From the NCBI RefSeq assembly GCF_036352135.1, contig NZ_CP143578.1, positions 310,001 through 374,000 on the forward strand: DNA of 64,000 bases. The letters run 5' to 3'. The position numbers were made by a program, and so were the translations under genes. The notes beneath the pieces were generated by a model. The model saw only the letters and a program-made list of their open reading frames with translations. It ran no database searches and was not told the DNA's origin. Below are positions 22,298-34,434 of the stretch, one piece after another (the first letter of the stretch is position 1; the number at the start of each line of letters is the position of its first letter). Source of the stretch: Metamycoplasma gateae (lineage in GTDB: Bacteria; Bacillota_I; Bacilli_A; Mycoplasmatales; Metamycoplasmataceae).

Positions 22298-22325
22298 ATT
22301 ATACCATATATATATATATATATGG
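22298..22325 (-). promoter_or_regulatory. promoter with (AT)9 tract (putative phase-variable)
   Basis: On the minus strand the -10 TATAAT (22298-22303) is preceded immediately by GG, nine AT dinucleotides (22306-22323), then CC. The tract is also a palindrome. Loss or gain of units would change spacing to any -35 by 2 bases. Confidence 0.6.
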
Positions 22326-22430
22326 CGTTATAATCGTGTTTTTTATAATGTTATTTAGCTATTTTTGTTTTTAAAATTAATGAATTTTTTATTTTTAACA
22401 ATAAATATACAAAATTTAATAATTAAAAAA

Positions 22431-22469
22431 ACATAAAACACACGTTGCAAAACTATGTGTGTTTTATGT
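22431..22469. terminator. terminator after the 656-residue gene
   Basis: A 13-bp perfect stem (ACATAAAACACAC and its complement) has T-runs on both sides, so it can work in either direction. It lies just downstream of the stop at 22502. Confidence 0.85.
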
Positions 22470-22501
22470 TTTTTTAAAATTTATTAATAAGAATTTTAAT
22501 T

Positions 22502-24472
22502 TTAGTTGTTATCAACGCTGTTTTTATCATTTTTTGCTTTATCAAATGCTTCGGTTACTAAATTATTTAAATGATTAATTTTGCTAGTTAAGTCTTCTGC
22601 CGAATGTAGTTCTGGAACTTCAAATTCAATGTATTGTTTTATAGCTTTTTCATATTCACTTTTATAATTGTTACCTTTTTCATTTAATTCATTCTTAATT
22701 TCGTTATATTTATCTTTATTTAACTGATCTAATAATTCGTCAATAGATTTAAATTTTCCTAAAAGATTATCTTCAACTTCCTTCACTGGGTAAAATACTC
22801 AATTAGAAGATTCTAATTCTCCTTCAAAATTTGAAAATGATTGATGAAAATAATGTCACCAGTCAGTTCATGTTTGTTTTTCTGTTAAATCTAATGATAA
22901 TTTTTCATCTAAAAATTCATCTGTATTCATTCTGTTGAGTATAAAATCTATTCTCTTAAATATTGAATCAGGCAATCATTCTTTTGTTATTTCCCCACTT
23001 TCTATTCTGTCAGTAAAATATTCTTGTATAAGTGGTGAAAGGTTTAAAATTTCTTTATCTAGTCAATCTTTGAAATATTCTTTTCTCTTTGCAAGCGAAG
23101 AATTAATTTCTTCTAATATTTTTGTATTTGCTTCTTTATAAATTTCATCAGAATTTTCTTCAGTTTTATTATTTACTTTTTCTACTTGTTCATCCCTTAC
23201 AGAAGTCATAGATTCAATAATTTTTTTATAAACTTTTTTTGCTTGAGTTGATTTAGCTGATTTAAATCTTTCGATTAGCTTATTAATTTCAGCTAAGCTA
23301 TTATTATACTCAGCTTCAGGTGTAATTTCTGTATCAGTAATTTCTTTTTGATCCTTTTGTTCCTTATCATTTTTAGCTTTTTCTAATGCTTCATTTAATT
23401 TTTGAATCTTTTCATTATAGAAATTAATACTTTCACTAATATTAGATGAATTATGTGAACTAACTTCAGCTTTTATATCATTTAATACTTTGTTTAATTC
23501 TTCTTTAATTGATTCGTATTTTTCATCTGCTAAATCATTATCTAAATAATTTTGAACTTCTAAAGCCTTGCTATTATATTCTTCTTTTTTAGCTTCTAGA
23601 TTATCTAATTCTTGTTTTTTATTTTTAAAATTATTTAAATCTTCTCTTAATTTAGGTTGTTCAGTAAGATCTCAAGATAAATCATCCATTTCTAAATATT
23701 GATTAACTTTATCAGTTGAATATTTAGTATCTAAATTATCTTTTACCTCTTGAATTAAATCTGCATAATAATCTTTATTCAAACTTTCTAAAAGTGATAA
23801 GAATTCTTCTTTTTGTGCTTTTATTGAGTTAATTTTATTTAATTTATTATTGATTTTTTCCAATTTAGATTTAATATCAGCTAAAATCTCATCTAATTTA
23901 TTAACAGCATTACTGTATAAAGAAACTGATTTTGTTTCCTCATTTTCAACATTGGTTTTTACATTGTTTGTTTCTAATGTTAATAAATCTTTTAATTCTT
24001 TAATTTTCTCAAGTTCTTCATTAGATAAGTTAGTATTACTATATTGATCGATTTCTAAAAGTTTATTTTCATAAGCCTCTTTTGAAGCGTTCAAATTAGC
24101 TATACTATCATCAATTTCAGCCTTATCTGCTAATGCTTTATCAATTGCTTTTTGCAATAATTTAATTGCATTTGCATAATCAGCTTCATTACTTGATTCA
24201 TTTATATTAGCAGTAACATTATTTCTTGAATTTTGTAATTCATCTTTAATGCTTTGATATTTTTCATCATTTAATTCATTTTCTAGCAATGAGTTTAATT
24301 CATTTAGTTTATCTAAATATTTTTGTTTATTTAAAATATTTAGATCTTTTGCTTCATATGAAGTATTATTAGATTTTTTAGAAAACAAAGTAGCAACCGT
24401 TATTGTTAAAGCGGTTGCAGCTATAGCATTTGAAATACCTAATCACATTAATAATTTTTTTGATCTTTTCAT
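22502..24472 (-). CDS. large coiled-coil surface protein, paralogue B (656 aa)
   Basis: This is the paralogue of the protein at 15461-17449. The signal or anchor helix and roughly the first 400 residues are almost identical, with few substitutions (for example Met-to-Ile near residue 122 and Phe-to-Tyr near 183). The C-terminal 250 residues differ but keep the same length and layout: a helical linker, a Trp-rich segment (TWTDWWHYFHQSF in this copy), then a final DKYNEIKNEL-type module. The pattern suggests recombination or gene conversion of the 5' part with divergence of the exposed 3' part. There is no lipobox. The promoter has T18 beside its -10. The function is unknown. Confidence 0.85.
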
Positions 24473-24514
24473 AAATTTTCCTATTTTTTTAGTTGGTTAT
24501 AATTTTTTTTAAAT

Positions 24515-24544
24515 ATATTATAAATGAAAAAAAAAAAAAAAAAA
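24515..24544 (-). promoter_or_regulatory. promoter with T18 tract (putative phase-variable)
   Basis: This has the same arrangement as at 17492-17517: TATAAT on the minus strand preceded by CATT and a T-run, here 18 long (24527-24544). Sequence identity with the other copy ends at the far side of this tract. Confidence 0.65.
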
Positions 24545-24564
24545 CGGTTAAATTTTAGAAGAAA

Positions 24565-24596
24565 AAGCACTTATAGAAATTAATCTAAAAGTGCTT
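24565..24596 (-). terminator. terminator after tRNA-Trp
   Basis: Eight-bp arms (AAGCACTT and its complement) are followed on the minus strand by a T-run. It ends the metK/tRNA-Trp transcript. Confidence 0.7.
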
Positions 24597-24615
24597 GCTT
24601 AATTCATTTAAGATA

Positions 24616-24689
24616 TGGCAGGGGATGCAGGAATCGAACCCGCACAAATGGGTTTGGAGTCCATGGTTCTACCACTAAACTAATCCCCT
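24616..24689 (-). tRNA. trnW: tRNA-Trp (anticodon CCA)
   Basis: The acceptor AGGGGAT pairs with ATCCCCT, and the CCA end is encoded. The T-loop is TTCGATT, and the anticodon loop CTCCAAA gives CCA, which reads UGG. The last anticodon-stem pair is an A-C mismatch. The UGA-reading tRNA-Trp(UCA), needed for the many TGA codons, is not in this window. Confidence 0.9.
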
Positions 24690-24735
24690 AAATGCATAAT
24701 ATTAATTATAATTTAATTTATGCATTTTAAAAAGA

Positions 24736-25875
24736 TTAATTTATTTTAAAATATTTATTTATTTCATCTATTTTATCTACTTTTTCTCAAGGTAAATCTA
24801 AATCGTTTCTACCAAAATGACCAAATGTTGCAGTTTGTAAATAAATTGGTTTTAATAAATCTAATGTTTTTATTATTCCTTCAACACTTAAATCAAATAT
24901 TGAATAAACAGCATTGATTATTTCTTTTTCACTATATTTTGAAGTTTTAAAGGTTTCAATATAGATTGATTGAGGTCTTGGAAGTCCTATTGCATATGAA
25001 AGTTGTATTTCAATTTTTTTAGCAACTCCGGCAGCTACTAAATTTTTAGCTATATATCTTGCCATATATGCAGCTGATCTATCGATTTTGGTTGCATCCT
25101 TCCCTGAAAATGCTCCGCCACCATGACGAGCAAATCCACCGTAAGTATCTACAATAATTTTTCTTCCAGTTAATCCTGTATCTCCTACAGGGCCTCCAAT
25201 AACAAATCTTCCAGTAGGATTAATTAATAGTTCATAATCTAAATTGAAATTATATTTTTTTAAAACATAATCCACAATATTTGTTTTAATAAATTCTTTA
25301 AATTTTTTATACACAAAATTTTCTTCATGTTGTATCGACATCAATATTTTTTTAACATTAAATGTATTGCTTTCATCATCATATTCAATTGTAACCTGGC
25401 TTTTCATATCAGATTTCGCATATGGAAATTTTTTAGCTCTTCTAAGGTTTTCAGCACGTTTTACAAGTTCGTGTGATAAAACTATTGTTCAAGGCATATA
25501 GAATTCATTTTCATCTGTTGCATAACCAAATAAAATCCCTTGGTCTCCAGCACCTAGTTCTTTTGTGCTGCTTTTGTCCACACCTTGAGCAATGTCAGGA
25601 CTTTGCCCTGTAATTGCATTTATGATCTTAAAATCATTTTCTTTATAACCTAATGATTTTAAGATTTTTCATGCCTCTTTAATAGTATCTATATAACCTT
25701 TTGTTGTGATTTGGCCTCCAATATAAATTAAATCATCATTTGCAATAACATCACATGCAACTCTTGAATATTTATCCTTTTTAATTAAAGCATCAACTAT
25801 CGCATCTGATATTTGATCACAAATCTTATCAGGGTGACCTGCACCAACTGATTCGCTTGTTAATAATCTTTTCAT
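24736..25875 (-). CDS. metK: S-adenosylmethionine synthetase
   Basis: MetK makes SAM from methionine and ATP. The 379-residue product shows [16 protein letters not shown] near the N-terminus, [25 protein letters not shown] (about residues 114-125), the [18 protein letters not shown] phosphate-binding loop, and the C-terminal HFGR. The ATG at 25875 follows AAAGGAATT. A longer frame reaching 25962 was rejected because it reads back through the terminator hairpin. The 200-base leader contains a candidate SAM-sensing element and an intrinsic terminator, so autoregulation by SAM is likely. Confidence 0.97.
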
Positions 25876-25910
25876 AAATAATTCCTTTCTAATTTGAATT
25901 AAAAAACATA

Positions 25911-25945
25911 AAAAAACAACTTTGTTTATTAGTAAGTTGTTTTTT
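25911..25945 (-). terminator. intrinsic terminator inside the metK leader
   Basis: A 12-bp stem (AACAACTT core extended by A/T pairs) is followed on the minus strand by seven T, placed between the aptamer-like element and metK. It would be the off-switch of a transcription-attenuating riboswitch. Confidence 0.75.
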
Positions 25946-25974
25946 AAAAATTGCATAAACATTAATGATACATG

Positions 25975-26060
25975 TTAGATTTAAATCTCTGACTATCCAC
26001 CTTATTTTTTTAAAAAACAGGTTGGCATGTTTCACGGCTGTCAAGCTAAACAACTCTTAT
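25975..26060 (-). ncRNA. candidate SAM-I-clan riboswitch ahead of metK
   Basis: The minus-strand RNA reads GACAGCCGTGAAAC, then GCCAACCT, then AAGGTGGATAGTC. It reproduces the SAM-I core order (GGCC-x-GAUGAAAC, GGCAACC, AAGGUG-x-UAA). UUGAC can pair with GUCAG to close the core. It follows a promoter with TATAAT at 26083-26088 and precedes an intrinsic terminator and metK. The parts are shortened relative to Bacillus S-boxes, so it may be a variant subclass. Position and core motifs are strong, but no covariance search was possible. Confidence 0.6.
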
Positions 26061-26082
26061 ATGTATTTTAATTATAAAAATT

Positions 26083-26088
26083 ATTATA
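26083..26088 (-). promoter_or_regulatory. -10 box of metK leader
   Basis: TATAAT on the minus strand gives a transcription start near 26075, so the leader is about 200 bases. The rest of 26089-26241 holds no gene. Confidence 0.5.
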
Positions 26089-26241
26089 CCATTAATTATT
26101 TTTATCAAAAATTATTACTGATAATATTTAAATTATTTTTAAAAATATTTGGATTAAAAAAAGAAATATTAATCAATATCAAAATACCATATTCTTTTAA
26201 ATCTTAATATCAAAAAATCTATTAAGTATTAATAATTTTCG

Positions 26242-26281
26242 TTTTTTTTTTTTTTTTTATATTTAGTAAAATATATATAAT
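26242..26281 (+). promoter_or_regulatory. promoter with T17 tract (putative phase-variable)
   Basis: A run of 17 T (26242-26258) ends 17 bases before a -10 TATAAT (26276-26281) ahead of the lipoprotein gene at 26420. It therefore sits at or just upstream of the -35 position. Confidence 0.55.
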
Positions 26282-26419
26282 TTCATACATTAAATTTGAA
26301 ATTAAATTCTAAAGTATAAATTAAATATTAGAACATTTTTTAACTTAAAATAAGTTGTGTTTTATTTTTGTCAACATATTAGTTGATAAAAATAAAAGTT
26401 AAATAGGAGAAATGATAGA

Positions 26420-29064
26420 ATGTCAAAAAAAACAAAAAGAAAATTATTATCAACCTTGTTTGTTCTAGGTGCAACTACAACATTATTTGCATCAATTATT
26501 CCTTTCCTAAAAGGATGCAATAATACAAAAAATATAACTATTCAAAAAAATGAAGAAGAAAAAGAAAAGCAAGATAATGATAAAAAAGAAGAACAAAGCA
26601 TTGATAAAAAGAATCAAGAAATTATTGATGATTTAATAAGATTAAACAGAGAATCGGATGATTTTTTTGAAATTTCCAAACAATTAAGTAATAATAACTA
26701 TGAACTAGAACAATTATTAGAAATAGAAAATAAAGCAAAAGATTTATTTATTTTTTCAGCACATGTTAATAAAAAAATAACCGATAATCAATTAAATAAA
26801 AATCATTTTAAAGATTTAGAGTTTGCTGAAGGTAAAAAAGTATTAATGCCTATTGAAGTAGAAGATAAAAAATTAAATACCAGTTTAGAAAATATCCTAA
26901 ATGAAGCTAAAAAAATAGCTAAAGCTATTGTTGATAATAAGCAAAAAATATCAAATGACCAAAAAGAAGTTTCGAAGGAAGAAATTGACAAATTAAATAC
27001 AGTTACTGAAATTATTGAATATTTAAAATTAAAAGAAAATGAAGAAAACAAAAGACCTGAAGATGAAATTGATTTAATAAGATTAAACAGGGAATCAAAT
27101 GAAATTTTTAGAACTTCAAAAAATTTTGAGAATGAATTTGTAATTTCAAGCATTGAAACAGATAAAAGAGAAGAATTAAATGAAAATCAAAAAGAAGAAC
27201 TTAGCAAAGATTTTGGTTCAATTTTAGATACTTCATTAAAAAGACTTTTAGATTTTAAAAATGAAATATTAAGTAAAAAAGAAGATGCTAAAAATGTTAA
27301 TGAAAAAATCAATAAATTAGGTAAAAAAGAAGAGGACTACGAAGGCGTTGAATACGAAGAAAGTAAAAATGTATTAATGCCTGAAATAGTTGAAAACAAA
27401 TGATTATCCGAATCATTAAACACTACTGTTGAAACTGCTAAGAAAATTGTTAATAATGCAATTAAATTTAATGAACAAGATGATTATGAAAATAAAACTA
27501 TTTTTTCCGATTCTCAGAAACAAGAAATTATATCGAAGAAATTATTGAATTTAGTAAGAAAATCAAAGATATTGAAACATTTATGCCTTCAACTAAGAAT
27601 GAAAAATTAAAAGGAACTCACTGAAGATTTTTCTCACCAGTTTCGATTGATGAACTGATTAAAGGAAATTTCTCGGGATATAATGGTTATTATGATAATA
27701 ACTTAACCGCAGGATTCAAATTTAATGAACTTCACTCATATACAAATAAAATTTATGAATTAACTAAGAAAAAAGAAGAATTTTACAATGAATTTATTTC
27801 AAAACATATTAACTATGATAAGTCAATACAATACTTCTTTAGAAAAAAATTATTTCACGCTAATTCAATCGATGAAGTATTGCAACTAAAACAAGAGTTT
27901 TTAGAAACAATTGAACTTAAAAAAGATGTAATCGAAAATTATTTTAAACCCTTAATTATTAGAAGAGAAGGACTGTCAGAAAAAGCAATAGAACTTCTGC
28001 AAACAAATAGATTACAACAAAATTTATTTCAAGGTTTAAACTTTGTGTTCTCTAAAGATTCTATTAACGAATATAAAGATTTACTTGTATTCTTGAAAGA
28101 AAATAAAGATGATGCAATTTGAGATGAAAATATAAAAATATATAAAGAAGAATTACCAGAGCAAAATTTTTTAAATAATATTTTTTCAAATACATATGAT
28201 GAATATAATAAACAATTAATCGAAAAAAGCGGAAATGAAGAATATTCTTCATACTACGAAAATGATCAATTATATTATAACTATTATCTTAAATATGACA
28301 AAATGCATGTTGGTTGATTAAGCACAAGTGGTCCTGATAAAGTTATTTTATTAAACAATTTAATTGACCTTGGTGATAAAGAAGTTATAATTCAAAATCC
28401 AACAGCAATATATAAACCTTTTATCAATCCATTGTTTAAGGATTATGAGTTCAAAAATGGTGAAATTAATGAATTTAATTCTACAATTACACTTTTTAAA
28501 TTACTGATACATCAATTTAAACCGCAATATCAAATTGATAATAGAAAATATATGAATAATCCTGAAAATGGAAATTGAAGAAAGATCGAATATTCTAATT
28601 CATTTATCAGTCAAATTTGACTTAATTTTACACATGAAAAAGTTCTAGATATGAATGAATGATTTAAAAATAGTCATTATTCTTTAGAAAATAATGATTC
28701 TTCATGATGAGATGAAACATTAGAAGAAATGTCTAAGGATACATCAATTAAAAATATTCATAAAAGACATGAATATTTAACTAACTGAGTGAATAAAACT
28801 GAATTTAGTGTTGAAAATCTATCCAGTGATGATATATTTATGGAATTTTTCATCTCACTTTATTCAATAGGCGAAGAATATGGCAAATCTGACTACAATA
28901 AAGATAATCTGCCTTATAAATATAGAGATGGCTTACCATTAAAAAATAGTTTCCCAAAACCTTATAACCACTATGGAAAACAAATTTATAGATTTGCCAA
29001 ATATATCGATCACAAAATAAATATAGAAGAAAATCAAACTGTTGACTATATTGAAGAATGATAA
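26420..29064 (+). pseudogene. lipoprotein gene with internal frameshift
   Basis: The reading frame starts with a signal peptide and a lipobox ending LKGC (Cys about residue 33). It continues for about 390 codons, then hits a stop at about 27600. Another frame is open from about 27496 to the TAA at 29062. Restoring one base near 27535 joins them into a protein of about 881 residues, changing ...QEIISKK into ...QEIISEEIIEF. The N-terminal half contains two copies of a module (DLIRLNRES... KVLMP/NVLMP ... SLENI/SLNTT). The C-terminal half is Tyr/Trp-rich with many TGA-encoded Trp. The break may be real decay, phase variation or a sequencing error. The family is not recognised. Confidence 0.75.
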
Positions 29065-29068
29065 AAAA

Positions 29069-29105
29069 ATGCCCAAATTTAAGGCAAAACCTTATAAATG
29101 GGTAT
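29069..29105 (+). terminator. terminator after the lipoprotein gene
   Basis: A stem of TGCCCA/TGGGTA with an inner AAGG/CCTT is followed by a T-run. Confidence 0.7.
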
Positions 29106-29161
29106 TTTTTATTATTTTATTAAAAACATATTATTTATGATATAATTTTTTAACAATTGAT

Positions 29162-29238
29162 GGCGTTCGTGGCGAAGTGGTTAACGCTCCGGGTTGTGGC
29201 TCCGGCATACGAGGGTTCGATCCCCTTCGAACGCCCCA
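29162..29238 (+). tRNA. trnH: tRNA-His (anticodon GTG)
   Basis: The anticodon loop TTGTGGC gives GTG. An extra 5' G (position -1) faces C73, the histidine identity element. GCGTTCG pairs with CGAACGC, the T-loop is TTCGATC, and CCA is encoded. Confidence 0.95.
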
Positions 29239-29244
29239 TTTTTT

Positions 29245-29820
29245 TTATTCTTTTTTTACTTTATTAGCAAGTATGTGACATCTTCTACATCTTGCTTCAT
29301 ATTCATTAAAGTCACCAATATAGTTTAATTCATTATTTTTAATTTTTCTATAAGAAGTTGTTGCAATATTTTGACAAACAACACAAACTGCTTGTAATTT
29401 AGTTACAGTTTCAGCCATCGCCATTAAATCAGAAATTGGACTAAATGGTCTTCTTAAATAATCTTGATCAAGACCTGCAATTATTAATAAATATCCTAAA
29501 TTAGCAAGATCGTCTGCTACTTTTATTAAATCTTGGCCAAAAAAATGAGCTTCATCAATTAAGATAGCTTGATACTTATCATTTTTTAATAAATTATAAA
29601 TATCATTAATATTTTTTAATGTGTGAGTTTTTTCTTTTAAACCTGATCTGCTTACAATTTCATCCTCCGAAAATCTATTATCATATTCAGGTTTAATTAA
29701 TAAACTATTAAATTTAGCATAAGATAAAGTTCTTAAACGTCTTAATAGTTCTTCACTTTTGCCACTGAACATTGGTCCTGTAATTAATTCAATCATTCCA
29801 TTAGAAAATTTTTTATACAT
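29245..29820 (-). CDS. tdk: thymidine kinase
   Basis: Tdk is the ATP-dependent salvage enzyme making dTMP from thymidine. The 191-residue type II enzyme has a P-loop GPMFSGKS (about residues 16-23), Walker B IDEAHFF and a lasso region. A four-Cys zinc site is formed by CVVCQN and CRRCH. It lies convergent with tRNA-His, only 6 bases away. Confidence 0.96.
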   Translation of the reverse strand: MYKKFSNGMIELITGPMFSGKSEELLRRLRTLSYAKFNSLLIKPEYDNRFSEDEIVSRSGLKEKTHTLKNINDIYNLLKNDKYQAILIDEAHFFGQDLIKVADDLANLGYLLIIAGLDQDYLRRPFSPISDLMAMAETVTKLQAVCVVCQNIATTSYRKIKNNELNYIGDFNEYEARCRRCHILANKVKKE

Positions 29821-29950
29821 GCAAAACCCCTTAACTATATATTTTTTTAATAGACTAATAATAATAAATTTTATTATTATTTTTTATATATTTCATTAAA
29901 ATTATAAATATAAAATTTAGCTATTTCAAACCATAAAGGAGATTAATTTT

Positions 29951-31054
29951 ATGTCATTAAAAGCTGGTATTGTTGGATTACCAAATGTAGGTAAAAGCAC
30001 ACTATTTTCTGCACTAACATTAAATGAGGCTGAGTCTGCAAATTATGCATTCACAACAATCGAACCAAACGTTGCGATTGTAAATTTAGAAGATAATAGA
30101 TTGCATAAATTAGCTTCTATTGTAAATGCTAAAAAAATTGTTCCGGCAACTTTTCAATTTGTAGATATTGCCGGTCTAGTTGAAGGTGCATCAAAAGGTG
30201 AGGGATTAGGCAATAAATTTTTAGCTAACATTAGAGAAGTAGATGCTATAGTGCATGTTATCAGATGTTTTGAAAATGATAACATAGTGCATGTTAAAAA
30301 TAAAATAGATCCTATACATGATTTAAAAATAATAAATTTAGAGTTAATCCTAGCAGACCTACAAATGGTTGATAATATAATAAATAGAATTTCTAAAAAG
30401 GCTATTAATTCAAATGATAAGTCGTTAAGATTTGAATATGATCTGCTTTTAAAAGTAAAAAATATTTTATTAGAAGAAAAAATGTTGAAAAACATTGAAT
30501 TTAGTGAGGAAGAAAGACAAATAATAAAAAATTATCAATTCTTAACAATTAAACCAACTATTTACGTTGCAAACCTAGATGCATCAACATATAAAAATAT
30601 AAGTGAAGCTAAGCATTATTTAACTTTGAAAACAGAAGTAGAAAAAAATAATGAAATCATCATTCCAATATGTGTAAAAATAGAATATGAGCTTTCAACT
30701 TTTTCAAAAGAAGAGAAGGAAATATTTTTAAATGAATACAATATAAAAAAATCTGGATTAGATGAAATTATTTCAAAAAGTTTTTATTTATTAGATCAAT
30801 CAACATACTTCACCGCCGGTGAAATAGAAGCTAGAGCTTGAGTATTTAAAAACGGAATGAACGCAGCAGAGTGCGCTGGTATCATACATACTGATTTTGA
30901 GAAAAAATTTGTTAAGGCTGAAGTTATTAAATACAATGATTATGTCTTATATAATGGTGAAAAAAGCGCAAAAGAAAATGGAAAAATGGCTTTAGAAGGC
31001 AGAAATTATTTAATGCAAGATGGTGATGTTTGTTATTTTAAAGTTGCAAAATAA
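29951..31054 (+). CDS. ychF: redox-regulated ATPase YchF
   Basis: This 367-residue TRAFAC-class P-loop protein of the OLA1/YchF family binds ribosomes and hydrolyses ATP rather than GTP. G1 is GLPNVGKSTLF (about residues 8-18), G3 is DIAGL, the non-canonical G4 is near VANLDAS, and the C-terminal TGS domain begins near FTAGEIEARAW. A TGA-encoded Trp at 30839 splits two open stretches. The start follows AAAGGAGATT. Confidence 0.95.
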
Positions 31055-31058
31055 TTAA

Positions 31059-31087
31059 AAAAGCTAAGATGTTGAATCTTGGCTTTT
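31059..31087. terminator. bidirectional terminator between ychF and msrA
   Basis: Twelve-base arms (AAAAGCTAAGAT and a near-complement) enclose a 5-base loop. It overlaps the last bases of msrA. Confidence 0.75.
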
Positions 31088-31616
31088 AATTAATTTTATT
31101 TCTAAATTCGTTTAAAATAAGAAGATCTTTTTCATTAAAACTTCTATCCGCACTTAAATTTATATGACAATAACCGTTAGGATTTTTAAATAAATAGTTT
31201 TGATGATATTCTTCAGCTAAAACAAAATGATCAAGCGGTAATAATTCAACATAAAACTCGTCATAGTTGTTTTTTATGATTTCAAAAAATGTATTTAACT
31301 TGACTAAATCTTCATGATTTTCAAAATAAACACCGGTTCTATATTGAATTCCTATATCTCCACCTTGTTTATTTAAAGAGGTTGGATCGATTATTTTAAA
31401 GAAATGTAGCAATATTTCTTCTAGCGAAACTATATTACTATCGTATGATATTTTTACTGTTTCGGCATGATTTGTATTTTTTAAGTTTTTATACGTTGCA
31501 TCGATTGTATTACCATTTGCATAACCCACTTTTGTATCTATTATCCCATCAATTTTTGAAAAATATGCTTCAACACCTCAAAAGCAACCACCAGCTAAAT
31601 AAATGTTTTTATTCAT
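31086..31616 (-). CDS. msrA: peptide methionine sulfoxide reductase A
   Basis: MsrA repairs oxidised methionine (S-epimer). The 176-residue enzyme has the catalytic GGCFWGVE (about residues 9-16), with the Trp encoded by TGA. This is why a start inside the gene would be misleading. The active-site region around YRTGVYF and the C-terminal GYCHIN are also seen. The ATG at 31616 gives the family-typical N-terminus. It is convergent with ychF and followed upstream by the atp operon end. Confidence 0.96.
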
Positions 31617-31680
31617 TGTTTAACTCCTTTATTTTAAAAATAGAATAATTATAAATAGTTATCAATCCTTTTTTAAAAAA

Positions 31681-31735
31681 TACAGAGTATTTGAATTTTG
31701 TTTTAGAAAGTTTTTAAAACAAAAAGTTTTCTGTA
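31681..31735 (-). terminator. terminator of the ATP synthase operon
   Basis: TACAGA/TCTGTA closes a hairpin whose loop contains a second TTTTGTTTT/AAAACAAAA stem. A T-run follows on the minus strand. Confidence 0.7.
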
Positions 31736-31737
31736 TT

Positions 31738-32106
31738 TTATTTTTTTTGCTGTGCAATTTTTTTCTTCAATACAAGTTCTTCAATGACTGTATATTTTGT
31801 ATCATTTTTTTTAAGAATTTTAGTTTCTAAATCAAAAGGTTTAATATCAATATGATTAACTATTAATGAAAGAAGATTGTTTTTAAATTCAACAATGCCT
31901 CTATCAATGTAAAATACTTTATTTTGATTGTTAAGCTCTTTTATTATTATTCGTGAAGGGATTAAAGCTGCTAAAAATGGAAGAGCTTGATGCATAAGAC
32001 CTATTTGTCCCTCTGTTGTTGTAAATGTAGCTATGCTTGCTTCAGTTTCATAATAAATTCCACTTGGCGTACTTATTGCAATATTTATTGTCTTGTTTGA
32101 ACTCAT
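31738..32106 (-). CDS. atpC: ATP synthase epsilon subunit
   Basis: This is the rotor stalk subunit of F1. The 122-residue product has the N-terminal beta-sandwich (IAISTPSGIYYETEASIATFTTTEGQIGLM) and a short basic C-terminal helix region. It is the last gene of the operon, starting one base after the atpD stop. Confidence 0.93.
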   Translation of the reverse strand: MSSNKTINIAISTPSGIYYETEASIATFTTTEGQIGLMHQALPFLAALIPSRIIIKELNNQNKVFYIDRGIVEFKNNLLSLIVNHIDIKPFDLETKILKKNDTKYTVIEELVLKKKIAQQKK

Positions 32107-32107
32107 A

Positions 32108-34412
<2,305 letters not shown>

Positions 34413-34434
<22 letters not shown>

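Noticed and set aside
20529-22333. Plus-strand Ser/Phe/Leu-rich open frames opposite the 916-residue gene
   Set aside because: They are composition shadows of a Lys/Glu-rich coding strand and have no domains or ribosome-binding sites.
15461-24472. Integrative element spanning the surface-protein region
   Set aside because: No integrase, conjugation genes or flanking att-like repeats are seen; local duplication explains the paralogues.
25876-25962. Upstream extension of metK to an ATG at 25962
   Set aside because: It would translate through the terminator hairpin; the metK family N-terminus and a good ribosome-binding site occur at 25875.
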